DNA of 64,000 nucleotides from Zopfochytrium polystomum (taxonomy: Eukaryota; Chytridiomycota; Chytridiomycetes; Chytridiales; Chytridiaceae), in NCBI GenBank assembly GCA_025765615.1, contig JAIVFJ010000024.1, forward strand, positions 423,998 to 487,997, given 5' to 3'. The position numbers were made by a program, and so were the translations under genes. The notes under the pieces were generated by a model. It ran no database searches. It was not told the origin of the DNA and worked only from the letters and a program-made list of their open reading frames with translations. Positions 11,160 through 22,291 of this stretch are shown here, piece after piece (the stretch's first letter is position 1; every line of letters begins with the position of its first letter).

Positions 11160-11496
11160 CACAGGGCTCAGCAGGGAGGTCTGGGAAGGCAAGTTGAAAG
11201 TACCAGTACAGCCTATGTTCAGAGGGCGAGTCCTGTTCGATGACAGCAACATCCAGACGCACAAATTTTCCTTCAAGGACCTCTGCTTCAATGGTAGAAG
11301 TACACAGGGTTGATAATGGCCTTGCCAGTGGTGGAGAGGTCAATAGGCGGGTGGTAGTGGTAGAACCAGTGTCCAGGAGGCAAATGGCGTGAGCCAAGTT
11401 CCCAAGGAGGGACTGCTCTGTGATGGAGAAGCTGTGGTGAGAGAATGTGTTGCACAATGTACGCTGCTTGCTTACACAAAATTGTGACAAGGTCAC
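11160..11496 (-). pseudogene. Retropepsin-like retroelement fragment
   Basis: On the minus strand a short frame contains ICLLDTGSTTT followed by a hydrophobic/charged pattern that fits the flap side of an aspartic protease from a retroelement. No RT or integrase follows, and the frame is not extended on either side, so this is a relic. The family (gypsy, BEL/Pao or other) cannot be decided. A chance DTGS-containing frame is possible. Confidence 0.35.
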
Positions 11497-11567
11497 TGTG
11501 CCAGAAAATTCACGAAGTCCTCACCAGAGTTGGTGCTCCCATGCACCATAGTAGTGTGTGAGCTGTT

Positions 11568-11606
11568 GCTCCTGCGCACTGCTTACCATGAGCCCCAAAA
11601 CTAACA
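11568..11606 (-). repeat. Degenerate copia LTR start
   Basis: GCTCCTGCGCACTGCTTACC...CCCAAAACTAACA matches, with several changes, the reverse complement of the copia LTR 5' terminus, as does 10903-10973. Confidence 0.6.
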
Positions 11607-12422
11607 AGAACCTCTGAACGTCAACAATGCACCGCTGTGTGCAGATGTCACTTAGAACGCCATAGTCAATGGAGTGAGATAGAACATGGCCGATGTGGGG
11701 TTGATAGACTGGAGCTTGAGGGGGGATGAAGTTGAGTTATTCCGTATTCCTTCTTCGCCAGTGACTCGCGAGCGCCACCACCATGCTGTTAGGTTGTAGT
11801 CCTGATGTGTGAGTGTGATAGTTGGATCCAGATTCAATCTAAGGTCATAACTGAGTATAGTTTCACAGTTAGGATAGGGTTTGGGATCATCTGGGCAGGT
11901 TCCGATTGAGTTAGAACCCCAGATGTGGGCCACCGGCTCCAGCGATGCAATACTGGGAGCAGCAGCGTGCTACCTGACGACGATGTGGTGCTGTAGTCAA
12001 GAATCCCGAACAACAGTTCCACTCAACACAACCTGATCCCGCCAAGCTATGTGGTCAGGGAGGGGGGGAGACAGACGGTAGAAGCAACGACGAAAATTCC
12101 CCCCGCCTCCACTCCCGCTGCTTCTTCAAGCCAAAGTACTTCGGCAAAACATTGTAGGTCGAGCATCAGAGCCCTCTCTCTCAATTGAATAGCCAGCGTG
12201 TAGAGAATACGTTTACAGAGAGCTTTCCGAAGGTGAAAGCTGGGGAACTTAATTTTTGGGTTTGTCTCTTTCCAGATTTTTGTTGTTCCTGTTACAAAAA
12301 TTTTCCTGTTTGTGGCCGTCCCTGAAATCGGCTCGGATTTCGCCCGGCGACCTCACGCGACCAGACGGGAGAGAGAGGGATCCTCCGACAGACGGTTGAC
12401 ATAGCTGCGCTTCTGCGTGCTT
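11607..12422. other. Non-coding stretch upstream of the first host gene
   Basis: No supported gene was seen. The last ~250 bp probably hold the promoter and 5' leader of the gene that starts at 12500. Confidence 0.45.
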
Positions 12423-12472
12423 ATATATATAATATATATGCACACACACACACACCACACACACACACACAC
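12423..12472. repeat. TA and CA microsatellite
   Basis: A short (TA)n run passes directly into an imperfect (CA)n run just upstream of the start codon at 12500. Confidence 0.9.
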
Positions 12473-12499
12473 CTATTACTCTCTCTCCCACTTTCGCAT

Positions 12500-14082
12500 A
12501 TGCACACAAGGCCCAGCAAAAGGACCTCTGCTTTGCCTCGCCCCACGCCGACCGCCTTCTTCGCGGCGACAGCCTTGCTCACCTTCTGCTTGGCTGGCCC
12601 GGCCGCAGCTGGGTGCAGTGGCGTGAAATCCAACCTCGCCTGCATAACCCTCTGTGAAGTTGACACAGGCATCTACATCCCGTTCCCGAAACTCATCTCT
12701 GGCATCACCCTGCCCTCGTTCTCCATCGCTTTCAACCCGTCCAAGGGCACGATCAAGGCTTCAGTCCCGGCCGCCAAAGTGAACCTCGATGTTTCAGACG
12801 CCGCGTGGCTCAAGTCACTTGGTCCCTTGACCAAGCTGGAAATTGTTGGGGTTGGAGGTGAAATTGGAGTCGGCCTGCTCGGTGTGTCTCCGGTCGCCTC
12901 CATTGCTCTGCCGGACTACGTCGCTTCTTCCGGGATTCTTCTGGACGGCATCACCAAGTTCGACATTACCAACCAGGCTTTCAACATAAATAATGCTGGG
13001 GCCGCCAATTTGTTCCAAGCCTTGACCACGAAGATCGGCCCTCTCCCAGTTCGCCTCTCCGGGTACGCCGACACCAAGGTAAGGTTCACTCTCTCTCCCG
13101 CCTCTCGGCTTCCAAACCAATTTTCTTTCAAAATTGAACACAGATACAAGTAGACGCCCTCCTTGGCACGAAAGTTTGTGCCCGTTACGTCGAAGTGGAT
13201 GTTACTTCTTCGCTGGTTGGACTGGGCGGCTTGCAGCAGACTCAGATTGTGTCCGTTCCCGTTTTGAAAAGCGGCAGTCCCTCCACCGGACTGGAGCTAG
13301 GCGTCCAGCTTTCCATTGTGAACCCTTCTACAATCAAACTGTCGCTTAACACCAATGTGTCGTTCGTTCTTCAATACAATGGCTCAGCCATTGGTACGGT
13401 CGTCCTCCCGAACTTTTCACTCGGGCTCGGTACGAACAAGTACACTGCGACCGCTTTCTTGAAGCCGAGCGACAAGGACGCTGCCGCTGTAGCAGCCGCA
13501 GCTCAAGTGATCTCGAACTTTGTGACAGGCACACCGTCAGTCGTCAGCGTTGGTTCAGGCTCCGCCAAGGATATTCCAATCCTCAACCTCGCCTTGGGCT
13601 CACTCAAAATACCGCAAACGCTTCCGGCCTCCTCCGCCGGCCCACTTCTCGTAAATGCCACTGCCTACGTTGCGACCCTCAGCAGCGGCGCGGATGCGAG
13701 CGGGGTTCCGTTCCTGTCGTTTGGCTCTAAGGTCGTCGGCTACAACCCATTCGACACGACTGTCTCCATTACGACGATTCAATCTTCCATTCTGTACGAA
13801 GGGGTCCCTTGTTTGACCATCAATACTACCTTCTCGAACTTTATAATTCCTCCAAAGGCCAACGCTGTTACTCCTCTTTTCAACGCGATCCTTCCGAACT
13901 CGGAGCAAGGACCGTCCCAGTGCACCTCTGATCTAATTTTTGCTATCCTTTCAGCTCCGTCTATCACCGTGGACACCGAATCTGTGTTGAGCATCTCTGT
14001 TGGCGGATACGTCACGACGTTCAAGTACAAGCAGAGCGGACTGTCCATTTTTCCCAACCTGGAAGACATTCCCACGGCCTAA
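12500..14082 (+). CDS. Secreted DUF3712/Tag1-like (LEA-14-type fold) protein
   Basis: Exons 12500-13078 and 13144-14082, with a 65-bp GT-AG intron in phase 0, give 505 residues. The N-terminus has basic residues and then a hydrophobic core (AFFAATALLTFCLAG) ending in PAAAG, a clear signal peptide. The mature part is Ser/Thr/Val/Gly-rich with few charges and an N-terminal cluster of Cys. The middle shows the DUF3712 pattern: LSIVNPSTIKLSLNTNVSF, then LQYNGSAIGTVVLPNF, then LGTNKYTATAFL. Such domains occur in fungal vacuolar/secreted proteins related to Tag1. The likely location is lumenal or extracellular; no catalytic motif is visible. The start was chosen because it gives the signal peptide. 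The joined frame after splicing is continuous, which supports the intron. Confidence 0.8.
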
Positions 14083-14403
14083 GGCAGGCCACAGCGCACC
14101 CGCGTGTCCACACTGTTTCTATTGTTCCTTTCTTTCCTTGCTCCCTCGTTACTTCCTCTTTGAACGACCTCAGATAGTTGCAACTGAAAGCCTCTTCTCC
14201 ATTAATACGTTCGTTAGCCTTTATCATTTGCTCACCAAAAAAAGAAATAGGTAAAAGCAGCAGATTTGCTGCTGACAGCTCGTCCAAAAACCTTTCCAAT
14301 GCCGTTTGCCTTCCTTCTCTAGTGTAGAGGAAACGAAAAAAATGTGCCCGAAAAAACACGCGCATCGCGCGAGCAGCTCAAGTGACCACTATTTCCGATA
14401 AAT

Positions 14404-15414
14404 TCAACCACAGCCACACTCAGAGTTCTTCTTCCAGGCGGAACCGTCCTCGTAAATCTCCTTTTTCCATATTGGCACGGTCCTTTTCAATGTATCCATT
14501 AGCCACGCAACGGCCTCGATGCTTTCACGGCGATGCGGAGAGCTCGTGACGACCACCACGCTGGCCTCGCCCACGGGTACCACGCCGATGCGGTGCGCGA
14601 TCACGACAGCAGTTAGAGAGCTCCACCTCTCGACAGACGACGCAACGATCTTTTCAAGCTCACGGATGGCCATCGGCTCGTAAGCCTCGTACTCAAGCCG
14701 CATCACTCTCTTGGCGATGCCGTCGACTAATAGGGAAAGAGTAATCATGAAGAACGGTCACATTGAGACTGATTCTGTATCACTTCATGTGATGCCACGC
14801 GCCGACCCGCCTCTTCTGCTTACCAACAAAGGTCCCTCGTGTTATTCCAACGAACGAACTGAGCGCGCCAGCGACGCCCGGCCTGCCCCCGGTTGTAGGA
14901 TCGGTTGGTTCTGAGTCCAGTGCCATTTTCATCCAGGTTTCTGCATCGATGGGATCATGCGTGATATGGACGTGTGTGAAGCAAGGAGGTAACTGGTGCT
15001 TTCCAGAGACGGTGGAGGTGGGGGTGGGCGTGTGATGCGATAGTGACGACGAGTGTGAATGTGCGTGGGCGTGGGAGTTGCTTGCGTTTAGGTTTGAATG
15101 GGCCAAGCGCGAAGACTCTGCAATGAGCTTCTGCCTCTTTTGGCCGTCGTCACCAGCCCGCACCTCGGTCCGATCGCGATCATCGTGGCTGTGATGGTGG
15201 TGGTGGCTGTGGTTGTGGTTAGGGAGGCGGTCATTCGCCAGCGGCGGCAGCTGCGTGGGTGAATCCCCGCCGCCGCAACAAACGACCGCGGGTGTGTCGC
15301 TGAGTGGGCCGACGCAATGACGGGCCGAAGAGGAAGCCTTGTCCGCAGGAGGGGGCGAGGAGGGTCGGGCGCCGCCGCCGCCGTCGTCCGCTTGGCTGGC
15401 CGTTGGCGGTAGCA

Positions 15415-15447
<33 letters not shown>

Positions 15448-15448
15448 T
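14404..15448 (-). CDS. MOCS2B: Molybdopterin synthase catalytic (large) subunit, MoaE/MOCS2B
   Basis: Exons (minus) 15448-14824 and 14726-14404, intron 14823-14727 (97 bp, GTAAGC...TTAG, phase 1), give about 315 residues. The C-terminal ~150 residues match MoaE: SSFVGITRGTF, RLEYEAYEPMA, VVIAHRIGVVPVGEASV, SSPHRRESIEA, and PIWKKEIYEDGSAWK, which includes the conserved Lys pair. The enzyme adds two sulfurs to cyclic pyranopterin monophosphate to make molybdopterin, for nitrate reductase, sulfite oxidase and others. The N-terminal ~150 residues are extra: a poly-Thr run from a (GTC)n tract, then Pro-, His- and Ser-rich segments; an inner Met at 15415 is an alternative start. It ends 321 bp from the end of the gene on the other strand and starts 135 bp from gamma-SNAP. 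The small sulfur-carrier subunit was not found beside it. Confidence 0.88.
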
Positions 15449-15583
15449 CGTCTTCGTCGTTCTCACAACAAGGACGGCACCGAGCTGCGTGAAGTGTGCC
15501 AGAAAGGCAGGCAGACAGAGAGAGGACACACGCAAACACACCCCAAAAAGAAAAAAGAAAACCAAGATCCACACTCTGCAATA
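15449..15583. promoter_or_regulatory. Shared upstream region of MOCS2B and gamma-SNAP
   Basis: Only 135 bp separate the two start codons, which face away from each other, so both promoters or leaders must lie in or overlap this interval. No TATA box or named operator is obvious. Confidence 0.55.
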
Positions 15584-17555
15584 ATGTCGGCCGCGATGGA
15601 GGGGATGCAGCTGATGGCTGCCGGCGAAAAGGCGTGAGTGAGTCGCCCTCCCCCTCTACCCAACACCAGCCACACACACACGACCAAACACCTCCTTCCC
15701 CCCAAGCCTCCTCAACATGGGATGATGGGAAAGGTGAAGCAATGACGAACAGCCCGGGCGGGTACCGCGTACACACTGCCTGCTAGAGTCTTGTTTGGTC
15801 TTGTGTGGATCACGTTGCTTGGTTGGGTGCTATGGATCCGAGGAAGAAGAGCTTGCGTCACGTTCGTCCAGGAAATAAGCCGTGTTACCGCCGATCCGAT
15901 TCCTCAGCTACCTCTGGGGGATAGTTTTTGTTTGCGTGGTGCAAATTCGCATGTGGCCAGTGGCCTGTCTGAAGCCGTATTACCAAAACAGCGGCTAGTT
16001 TGTTGCTGCTCGTGATCGGACGGAATCTTCATCGAATCCTGATCGCGCCGTAACCAACATGCTAGTGCGAACAAAACAAGCTTTTTCGGCAAGAAAACTC
16101 CGGACTGGGAGGTTGCTCGAATGAACTACGAGAGCGCCGGTGGGTTACGTACCTTTTCAACAGCCGTGCCACGAAGTCGCCCTAAAAGGAAAACAACGAC
16201 CACCCTCCAGCTTCGGCATTTAAAAGCTCTCGCGCCTATGACCACGCTGTCGAAGCTCACATAAAATGTGCGAATGCGTACAAAAACCTGGACACGTAAT
16301 AGTCTACTGCGCTTTCAGCCTCATCAAAGTCCACGCTGACCAGTCGACGATATTTCTTTTCCAAAGTATTTACCTTGCAGCACGCCAGCTTGAGCAAGCT
16401 GCCATCCTGATGATTCAACAGCTCAAAAAACCAGTTGAGGGTGCGCATCTTTACCGAGAAGCCAGCAACTACTTTGTTGCTCACGGCTCCGGCGACAAGG
16501 GCGCGGATGTTTTGGAGAAAGCAGCTAAGTACTGTTCCTCTTTCATTGTGCGTGCTCTCGATAAGGAAACTCACCACGCTACTCTTGTTGCTGGAAAAAA
16601 TTGAAGGGCGGTTGAAACTGCGGATCCTGCGCTCGCCGGCGAATTGTACCTGGAAGCAGTCTCCACGTACGAGTCTGAGGACAAGCTGAGGCAGTCAGTG
16701 GATACCTTCACCCGCGCTATATCGTTCTTTCTCCGCGTCAAGCGTTTTGCGGAGGCTGCTGATCTCTCCCAGCGCCTTGCAACGATACACGCAAAGACAA
16801 ACAATCGTCAAGGCTTTAACCGTCAGGGACTTGCCACTGCTGTCATTGCCCTTTCGACCGGCGACAATGTTGACGCTAGAAAGCGAATTATGGCTGCGTT
16901 TGCAGGGTAAAGTTCAGATCGAACATCTTGTCTGAGAAAAATTATTTTGCTCCATAGTTCCTTTTCCAAACTGTTTGCCTAACACGTCGGGAATTCGGTT
17001 GCTTGCTTTCGCCAGAGCGCCCGGGTTTCTCGAGTCCGAGGAGGGGGAAATTGCAATGTCACTTATTGACGCGTTCGACCAAGGCGATGGCAAGCTTTTG
17101 GCAGACATGAAGCAGCGGCACCCTGTTCGGCTATTGGACAACGAGGTACAGTATTATTCCCCTATTTCTCAACACCTCCAAAGGCTTCTGGTCGAACGCC
17201 ACGCCCTTCTCCATTGCGCCGTTATACACAGGTGGCCCTCGCTGCGCGCAACCTTCGCGTCCCGGGTGACGGAAGGGGCCGCGCCCTGCAAAACCAACCC
17301 CCGCCCGGGTTCGGCGACTCAGAACCATGGCGTCAACCGCAACCTCAGCCCGGCGGTGGCGCTTGGCCGCCAAGCCAAGACAGCGGCAGTCCCAACGCGC
17401 CCCGACGGTCACCACCACAACCGGCTCGGTACCAACAATTCCCAAATGCACCTGCTCAGTTCCCAGCCCAGCCGCAGCAACAGTACCCAGGAGGCGTCGG
17501 CGGCGGCGGCGGTGGTAGCAGTTTGATTGACGACGACGACGACGGATTGTGCTAA
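15584..17555 (+). CDS. NAPG: Gamma-SNAP, soluble NSF attachment protein
   Basis: Seven exons: 15584-15633, 16066-16139, 16211-16295, 16367-16528, 16607-16906, 17016-17145, 17232-17555. All introns are GT-AG and phases agree, giving 374 residues. The TPR-like helices follow gamma-SNAP: KTSFFGKKTPDWEVA at the start, AYDHAVEAHIKCANAYKNL, GADVLEKAAK, ESEDKLRQSVDTFTRAI, and the gamma-type end SLIDAFDQGDGKLLADM, RLLDNE, LAARNLRVPG. SNAPs bridge NSF to SNARE complexes at membranes for disassembly and vesicle fusion. After the family core an extra ~95 residues are Pro/Gln/Gly-rich and finish with a run of five Asp. The first exon is short and its join to the second crosses a 432-bp intron, the least certain junction. 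The gene runs toward the membrane-protein gene on the other strand, whose end is 179 bp away. Confidence 0.87.
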
Positions 17556-17734
17556 TTTCACGTTTTAAGCGAAAAGAGAGAATGACAACATGAAACCCAT
17601 TTCACTTCTGAGAAGAGTCTGCAACAAGGTGTTCGTTCTATAGGAGTGCAGTAAAGTTTGCGGCAGATTTAACAATACATAAGAAGGGTTCGGTGGAAGG
17701 GGAACCCTTCACTCATTTGCCTTCAACCTCACAA

Positions 17735-19816
17735 CTAATAAGGCAAAGAACGAAGCGGTGGAATGCTGGAGGAAGATTTTCTGCCATCTCTCTCACTCGT
17801 TTGACTGGAACGAGACTGATGAAGGAATGAGGTGCGTCGGGCCAGCGTGTTCCACAAGTAGCGCTTTGACGCGGATATCTACTAAATTGAATTTGGAGAA
17901 AAGGGCGATAAAAAGAAGGAAAGAAAAAAACAGTTCCACAGAAGATCGTATCATCTCCATCGTTGCAGGTTCCCAATTGTAGCAAGTCTGCTACCACACT
18001 ATGTTCCTCTTAGCACCACCATCAGTGCATGGAAGATCGCAGGGGAAAAAAACGAACTCACCGCGTCACACGCGAACCCGGCTATGGAAGATAGCGCGAG
18101 CGCGACGTGAATCAGCTTGCCGCGGTTGAGTCTCGAGGGCAGATCCTGTAAAAAGGCGGTAAACACCGACCTCGCGAGCACGTAAGACGCGAACGGGGCC
18201 GCCGCTAGCCGGATGAAGGTCGTCCACCGCCGCTCCGGCGCGACGCGGAGAAAGACGAGCTCGAAAGCCGTTGCGGGAAGGGTTTGCGCAAGACTGCGGT
18301 TCCGGTATTCACTCCACATCTGCCGTGGTCCAGCACAAGAGGGATTTCAAAAAACGAGCTTCGTCAAGCTTGCGAAGAAAGAAAGGGGGAGGAGGGGTTC
18401 CTACATTCAAACTCGTTGCCAGAAAGACGGCTGAAAGGATGGGAGACCCAATTCGAATCAAGAAGTAGCGAACCCATCCGACACCCATTGGATTTCCGAA
18501 CACGTAAAAGTTTGGGTCGATGGCAAATTCAAACGCAATAACAAGCAGTGCATGAATGCGAAGAAGGGGTTGCCAAAACCTGAGGTCATATTCAGACAGA
18601 CCAAGGGCTTTTTCGCAATGAGTAAGTCCAATAGGCAGAAAGGAGAGACTCGAGCAACTCACTGAAGACAAGCATGAAAATCGTGAGGAGAGCAGCGCAT
18701 ATGACGAGGGCAAAGTCGGAGGTCCAGGTTTTGCAGTATGCGTCTGGAACATAGCTTGCTCTGCACCAACGTCAGACTGGGACGAGGACCACAAAAGTCG
18801 AACTCACTCTCCAGGGAGCGCGAGGCACTGGTAGTATAATGATCCCAAGCTGATCGCATTCGATATGTTCTCGGCGTATTTTCGAGCCTCGCCAGGAGCG
18901 GGGTACAGCATTTTCTTCAGAAAGAACCAAATTATATAGCCTATTAGGCAGGTGACTGGGATAGTGTCTGTTAATATCAGTGCTGGCGCACCGCTTCGAA
19001 CTCACATGGAACCATGCTGACCCAATGTATGGTATATGCCTGTGGCGCCCGAGGCAGAGGCAACGTTGATCAGTCCAAACAAACGGTACTTCTGCGACGG
19101 AGCGCGAGTGCGCTTACCTGAAGTGTGCACCACGCTTGAAACTCTTCCCCCACGGGGACGTACGTCCCATTTTGGTTTACGTGCGGAATAATGGCGGCTC
19201 CGCCTCCCCCAAGAAAACCCAGTAAAGGATCGACTCGATAGTTTGGGGATTGATCGAGGTCTACAAGAGGCGAGTGCAAGATGGCATCGGTCGCGGCCAT
19301 TGATGGGAGAAAAACGAGACCGGCAATGAGGACAACGTGGAGGAGAGCAACCGCAACGGTGAAGACGAACGCAACAGGGTGCCAGCGCGCCAACGACGAC
19401 AAAGATCTGATTAACGCGATGAGGCTGATCGACAGGAGAGGAATGGAGAGTAGTGGCGGAAGAGTGAGAACAACCGTGGTGGGGGGTGGTGGCTTTGGTG
19501 AAGAAGGTGCGGAAAGTGGCGAAAGCTGTTCCAGCACCGCCCCCACCGATCCCGCTGGCAATCCTGCCGCGATCGAAGAGGAGGCGGCAGCGGCCGACGA
19601 TATGGCCGCCGCTGACGATGATGCTGCGGTGGACAAGGCACCGATCGCTATCGTCGCCGTCGTGGTGGTCGCCGTCGCCGCTATTGTTGACGTCGTCGTT
19701 GTAGCACCCGTAGTAGTAGTAGTAGTAGTAGTTGCAGCAGCAGCACCCACAGTCGCGCCCGCCACGCTCGTGAGGCCCTCCAGCACCGCAGCCATTGCCC
19801 CAATTGCGGCCTCCAT
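17735..19816 (-). CDS. Multi-pass membrane protein with receptor-like topology, family not recognised
   Basis: Seven exons (minus): 19816-19118, 19039-19006, 18940-18808, 18760-18663, 18607-18405, 18319-18062, 17878-17735. Introns of 47-183 bp are GT-AG and phase-consistent; 522 residues. The N-terminus is low-complexity Ala/Thr/Ser with a poly-Thr run from triplet repeats. Then about six or seven hydrophobic segments follow: LSIPLLSISLIALI, VAFVFTVAVALLHVVLIAG, IHWVSMVPCYIIWFFL, FALVICAALLTIFMLVF, IHALLVIAFEFA, FLIRIGSPILSAVFLA, with a possible further pair near the end, and a Ser/Arg-rich tail. An N-glycosylation site (NGT) and Cys lie in the loop before the third segment. The layout recalls G-protein-coupled receptors, but no diagnostic motif is present; a transporter is equally possible. 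The start codon is followed by plausible coding sequence, but the low-complexity N-terminus makes it uncertain. Confidence 0.7.
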
Positions 19817-19958
19817 TTCCTTTCTTTTTCTTTCTTTCTTTTTTTTTTTTTTTTTTTTTTTTCTCTCTTTCTTTCATCTTTGCTTTTTGGTTCAGTTTTC
19901 TTCTGTTGGCTCGAAGTGCGCGAGACACCAACTCTCTCTTTCTCTCTCTCTTTCTCTC

Positions 19959-19990
<32 letters not shown>

Positions 19991-20144
19991 GAAGACGAAG
20001 ACAAGCACAGCCAAAAAAAGAAAGATTTTTTTTTCATATACAGCTGACTTCCCGCGCCCCCACACGAGTCGAGGCCGACGACACGACAACGACGACGACG
20101 ACGAGCGTTGCTTTGGCGATCGATCGATCGATCGAGAATATCGT
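19817..20144. promoter_or_regulatory. Divergent upstream region with poly-T and CT tracts
   Basis: Two T runs of more than 20 bases (about 19840-19862 and 19966-19988) and CT-rich sequence lie between the start codons of the membrane-protein gene (-) and MRM1 (+). Such poly(dA:dT) tracts commonly keep promoters free of nucleosomes in fungi. A CGAT tetranucleotide repeat follows at about 20118-20134. Confidence 0.55.
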
Positions 20145-22291
20145 ATGCCTGTAGCTGCTGCTGCTGCTGCGAGCCCTCCTGCCGCACTACTAAAGAAGGG
20201 CGCGAAGCGATTTGGCGACATCCTCGCCGCTGCGACCATCATGTCGGTGCTGGCCCAACCACCCTCCCTGACTGCGCCTGAGCAGCACCGCCACAAGCGG
20301 CAGCAGCAGCAGCAGCACCACCACCAGCACCAGCAAGCGCAGTACGATGAGCTTGCGTCTTCTTCCTCACCGATGTTTCACTACCGACACGCGGAGAACG
20401 ATGGCGATGCAGCTGCGCGGCGAGGAGGCGATTCTCGAAGCGGAACCCTGTCGAATTGGGCGGATCGGTCCTTGAACTTGCGGAGGAACCTCTCTGTGCG
20501 ATCCCGATCACCGTTTCACATTGCCTCCTCATTGTGGCCAGCATCCACCGTTAATCGGACAATTCGCTCGAATCTAACAACCGCCACAGGCTTGCAGTTT
20601 GGAGGCGCCAGTTCGGGAAAAGGTAACTACTAATTTCGCACATTCAGGTTTTCCTTTTTGTTGATTTATTTCCCCCACGCAACGGCTGGACCCCTTGACA
20701 TCTTTTCTCCCGCAGAGATGCTGTTCGGCTCGTCTCCAGTTTTGGCTGCCCTATCGGCTAACCGGCGGCGCGTCATTCGTCTGAACATGCTTTCTGTCGA
20801 CGCCAAGACACAGTCGCAGCAGTGAGTCCGTTGACGCTCAGAGCGTTCTTAGAAGCTCTAATCCCTTGATTCCCGAATCAGAATGGCGCTAACTCTTGCC
20901 GAGGAGAAGGCCATTGAGGTCAGATTTGTTTCAAGAACACGGTTGGATGCACTGTCGGAGGGCAGGCCGCATAATGGTTTAGTTCTGGAGGTTGGGCCCC
21001 TGGAAGCGTACTCTGTTTCCGGGCTCTCCAGCCTCGTCCCTCTATCTGGAAGATCCCGCTTGAGCAGGTACGAAGCTGTTGAGGGGATTGCACCTTGTTC
21101 GTTTTGTATTGATTGCTTGCGTCCCGCAGCTACTCCCTCTTTGGCGCTGGCAAAGATACGAGTGAGTCAAGCCACCTAATTTTGCACCTTCCTTGTGCGC
21201 CGTACTTACTACATTCGCTGATTCCTTTCTGGTACGGCGCTTAATGTTCCACAAGTTGACTTCGAGTTTGTTCCCGAGCCCAAACGACCGCATCCCATCT
21301 GGCTGGCGTTGGACCGTGTCGTGGATCCCCAAAACTTGGGTGCGATTTTGCGCACTTGCAGATTTTTCGGTTTGGATGGAGTTGTCGTCACAAGTCGTGA
21401 AACGTATGGACGCTTTGTTGCACGTTCTGAGTTTCTTGCTTGCACACTTATTAGGAAACACCTTTTTCTCTCTCCACTCCATAATTAACAAGCGCGTCCT
21501 TTACGCCGGCCGTGTCCAAAGCAAGCGCTGGCACCATGGAATTTATGGACCTCTTCCAGACGACAAACCTCGCCCGATTCTTGGAGCGCTCTCGCTCCCA
21601 CGGTTGGACAGTTTACGGCACTGCGCTCGGCGACGTCGGTGCATTGGCTGCCGCAGCCGCCGCAGCCGCAGAGACGGAGGCCGCCGCAGCCGCCGGCTCG
21701 GACTGGGAAAACACAGGTCGTCGGCGCGGCCAGCTTCGCGCAGAATCCCTCGGACGTCGCGCCGTCCGCGCCTGGTCCTCGGCTGTTTCCTCCTCGCGCC
21801 GCTCACTCTCCTCGCCCTCGTCGTCCTCCGCAGCAGCAGTAGCAGCAGCTGCGGCTGCCGCCACCGTCCCTTCGTCACAACACCCCTCCCAACGCCGCCC
21901 CTCCACTCCCGCCCCGACCGCCTCCGCTGCCTCCTTCCACGCGCGTATCCGTCTCTGCACAGAGCCCCGCCTCGTCGTCGGCCCGACCGTCCTCGTCCTC
22001 GGCTCCGAGGGTGCAGGCGTTGACCCCGCCGTTGCGCGCGCCTGCGACGCGCACCTGCTCGTTCCCGGCGCCGCGATGGATGCGGCTACCGCAGCCGCCG
22101 TCGCCGGTCGAGATGTCACCGACGACGGCGACGACGAGGAGCACAGCCACCAACTGGGCGGCAGCAGCAGTAACAGTAACAACAGCAGCCGTGGTGGCAC
22201 TGGCTACGACGGCGGCAAGGGCTCGCTTGATTCGCTGAATGTGTCCGTTGCCGCGGGGATCCTACTGCATTCGCTAGTGAATCCAAGATAG
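20145..22291 (+). CDS. MRM1: SpoU/TrmH-family 2'-O-ribose rRNA methyltransferase, mitochondrial MRM1-like
   Basis: Six exons: 20145-20622, 20716-20821, 20882-21067, 21130-21161, 21256-21403, 21493-22291; GT-AG introns of 60-94 bp, phases agree, 582 residues. After a Gln/His-rich N-terminus comes the substrate-binding domain: LFGSSPVLAALSANRR, RPHNGLVLEVGPLE. The SPOUT fold follows with motif 1 (LDRVVDPQNLGAILRTCRFFG), VSKASAGTMEF, motif 2 (VLVLGSEGAG) and motif 3 (SLNVSVAAGILLHSL), the knotted SAM-binding site. MRM1 proteins methylate the peptidyl-transferase loop of mitochondrial large rRNA. Between the strand TVYGTALGD and motif 2 lies an Ala/Ser/Arg-rich insert of over 100 residues, and another Asp/Ser/Asn-rich one precedes motif 3; both are unusual. 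The Ala-rich, basic N-terminus could be a mitochondrial presequence; a downstream Met is possible as start. Confidence 0.85.

Noticed and set aside
15304..15584. Poly-Ser and poly-Val frames on the plus strand opposite MOCS2B
   Set aside because: Frames of the (GTC)n triplet repeat without any family similarity.
19092..19117. 26-base intron in the membrane-protein gene
   Set aside because: Too short for fungal splicing; using the later acceptor at 19040 gives a 78-bp intron and correct phase with the next exon.
19281..20144. Long plus-strand frame running into the MRM1 exon
   Set aside because: It is antisense to the first exon of the membrane-protein gene and passes through homopolymer runs; MRM1 homology starts only after the Met at 20145.
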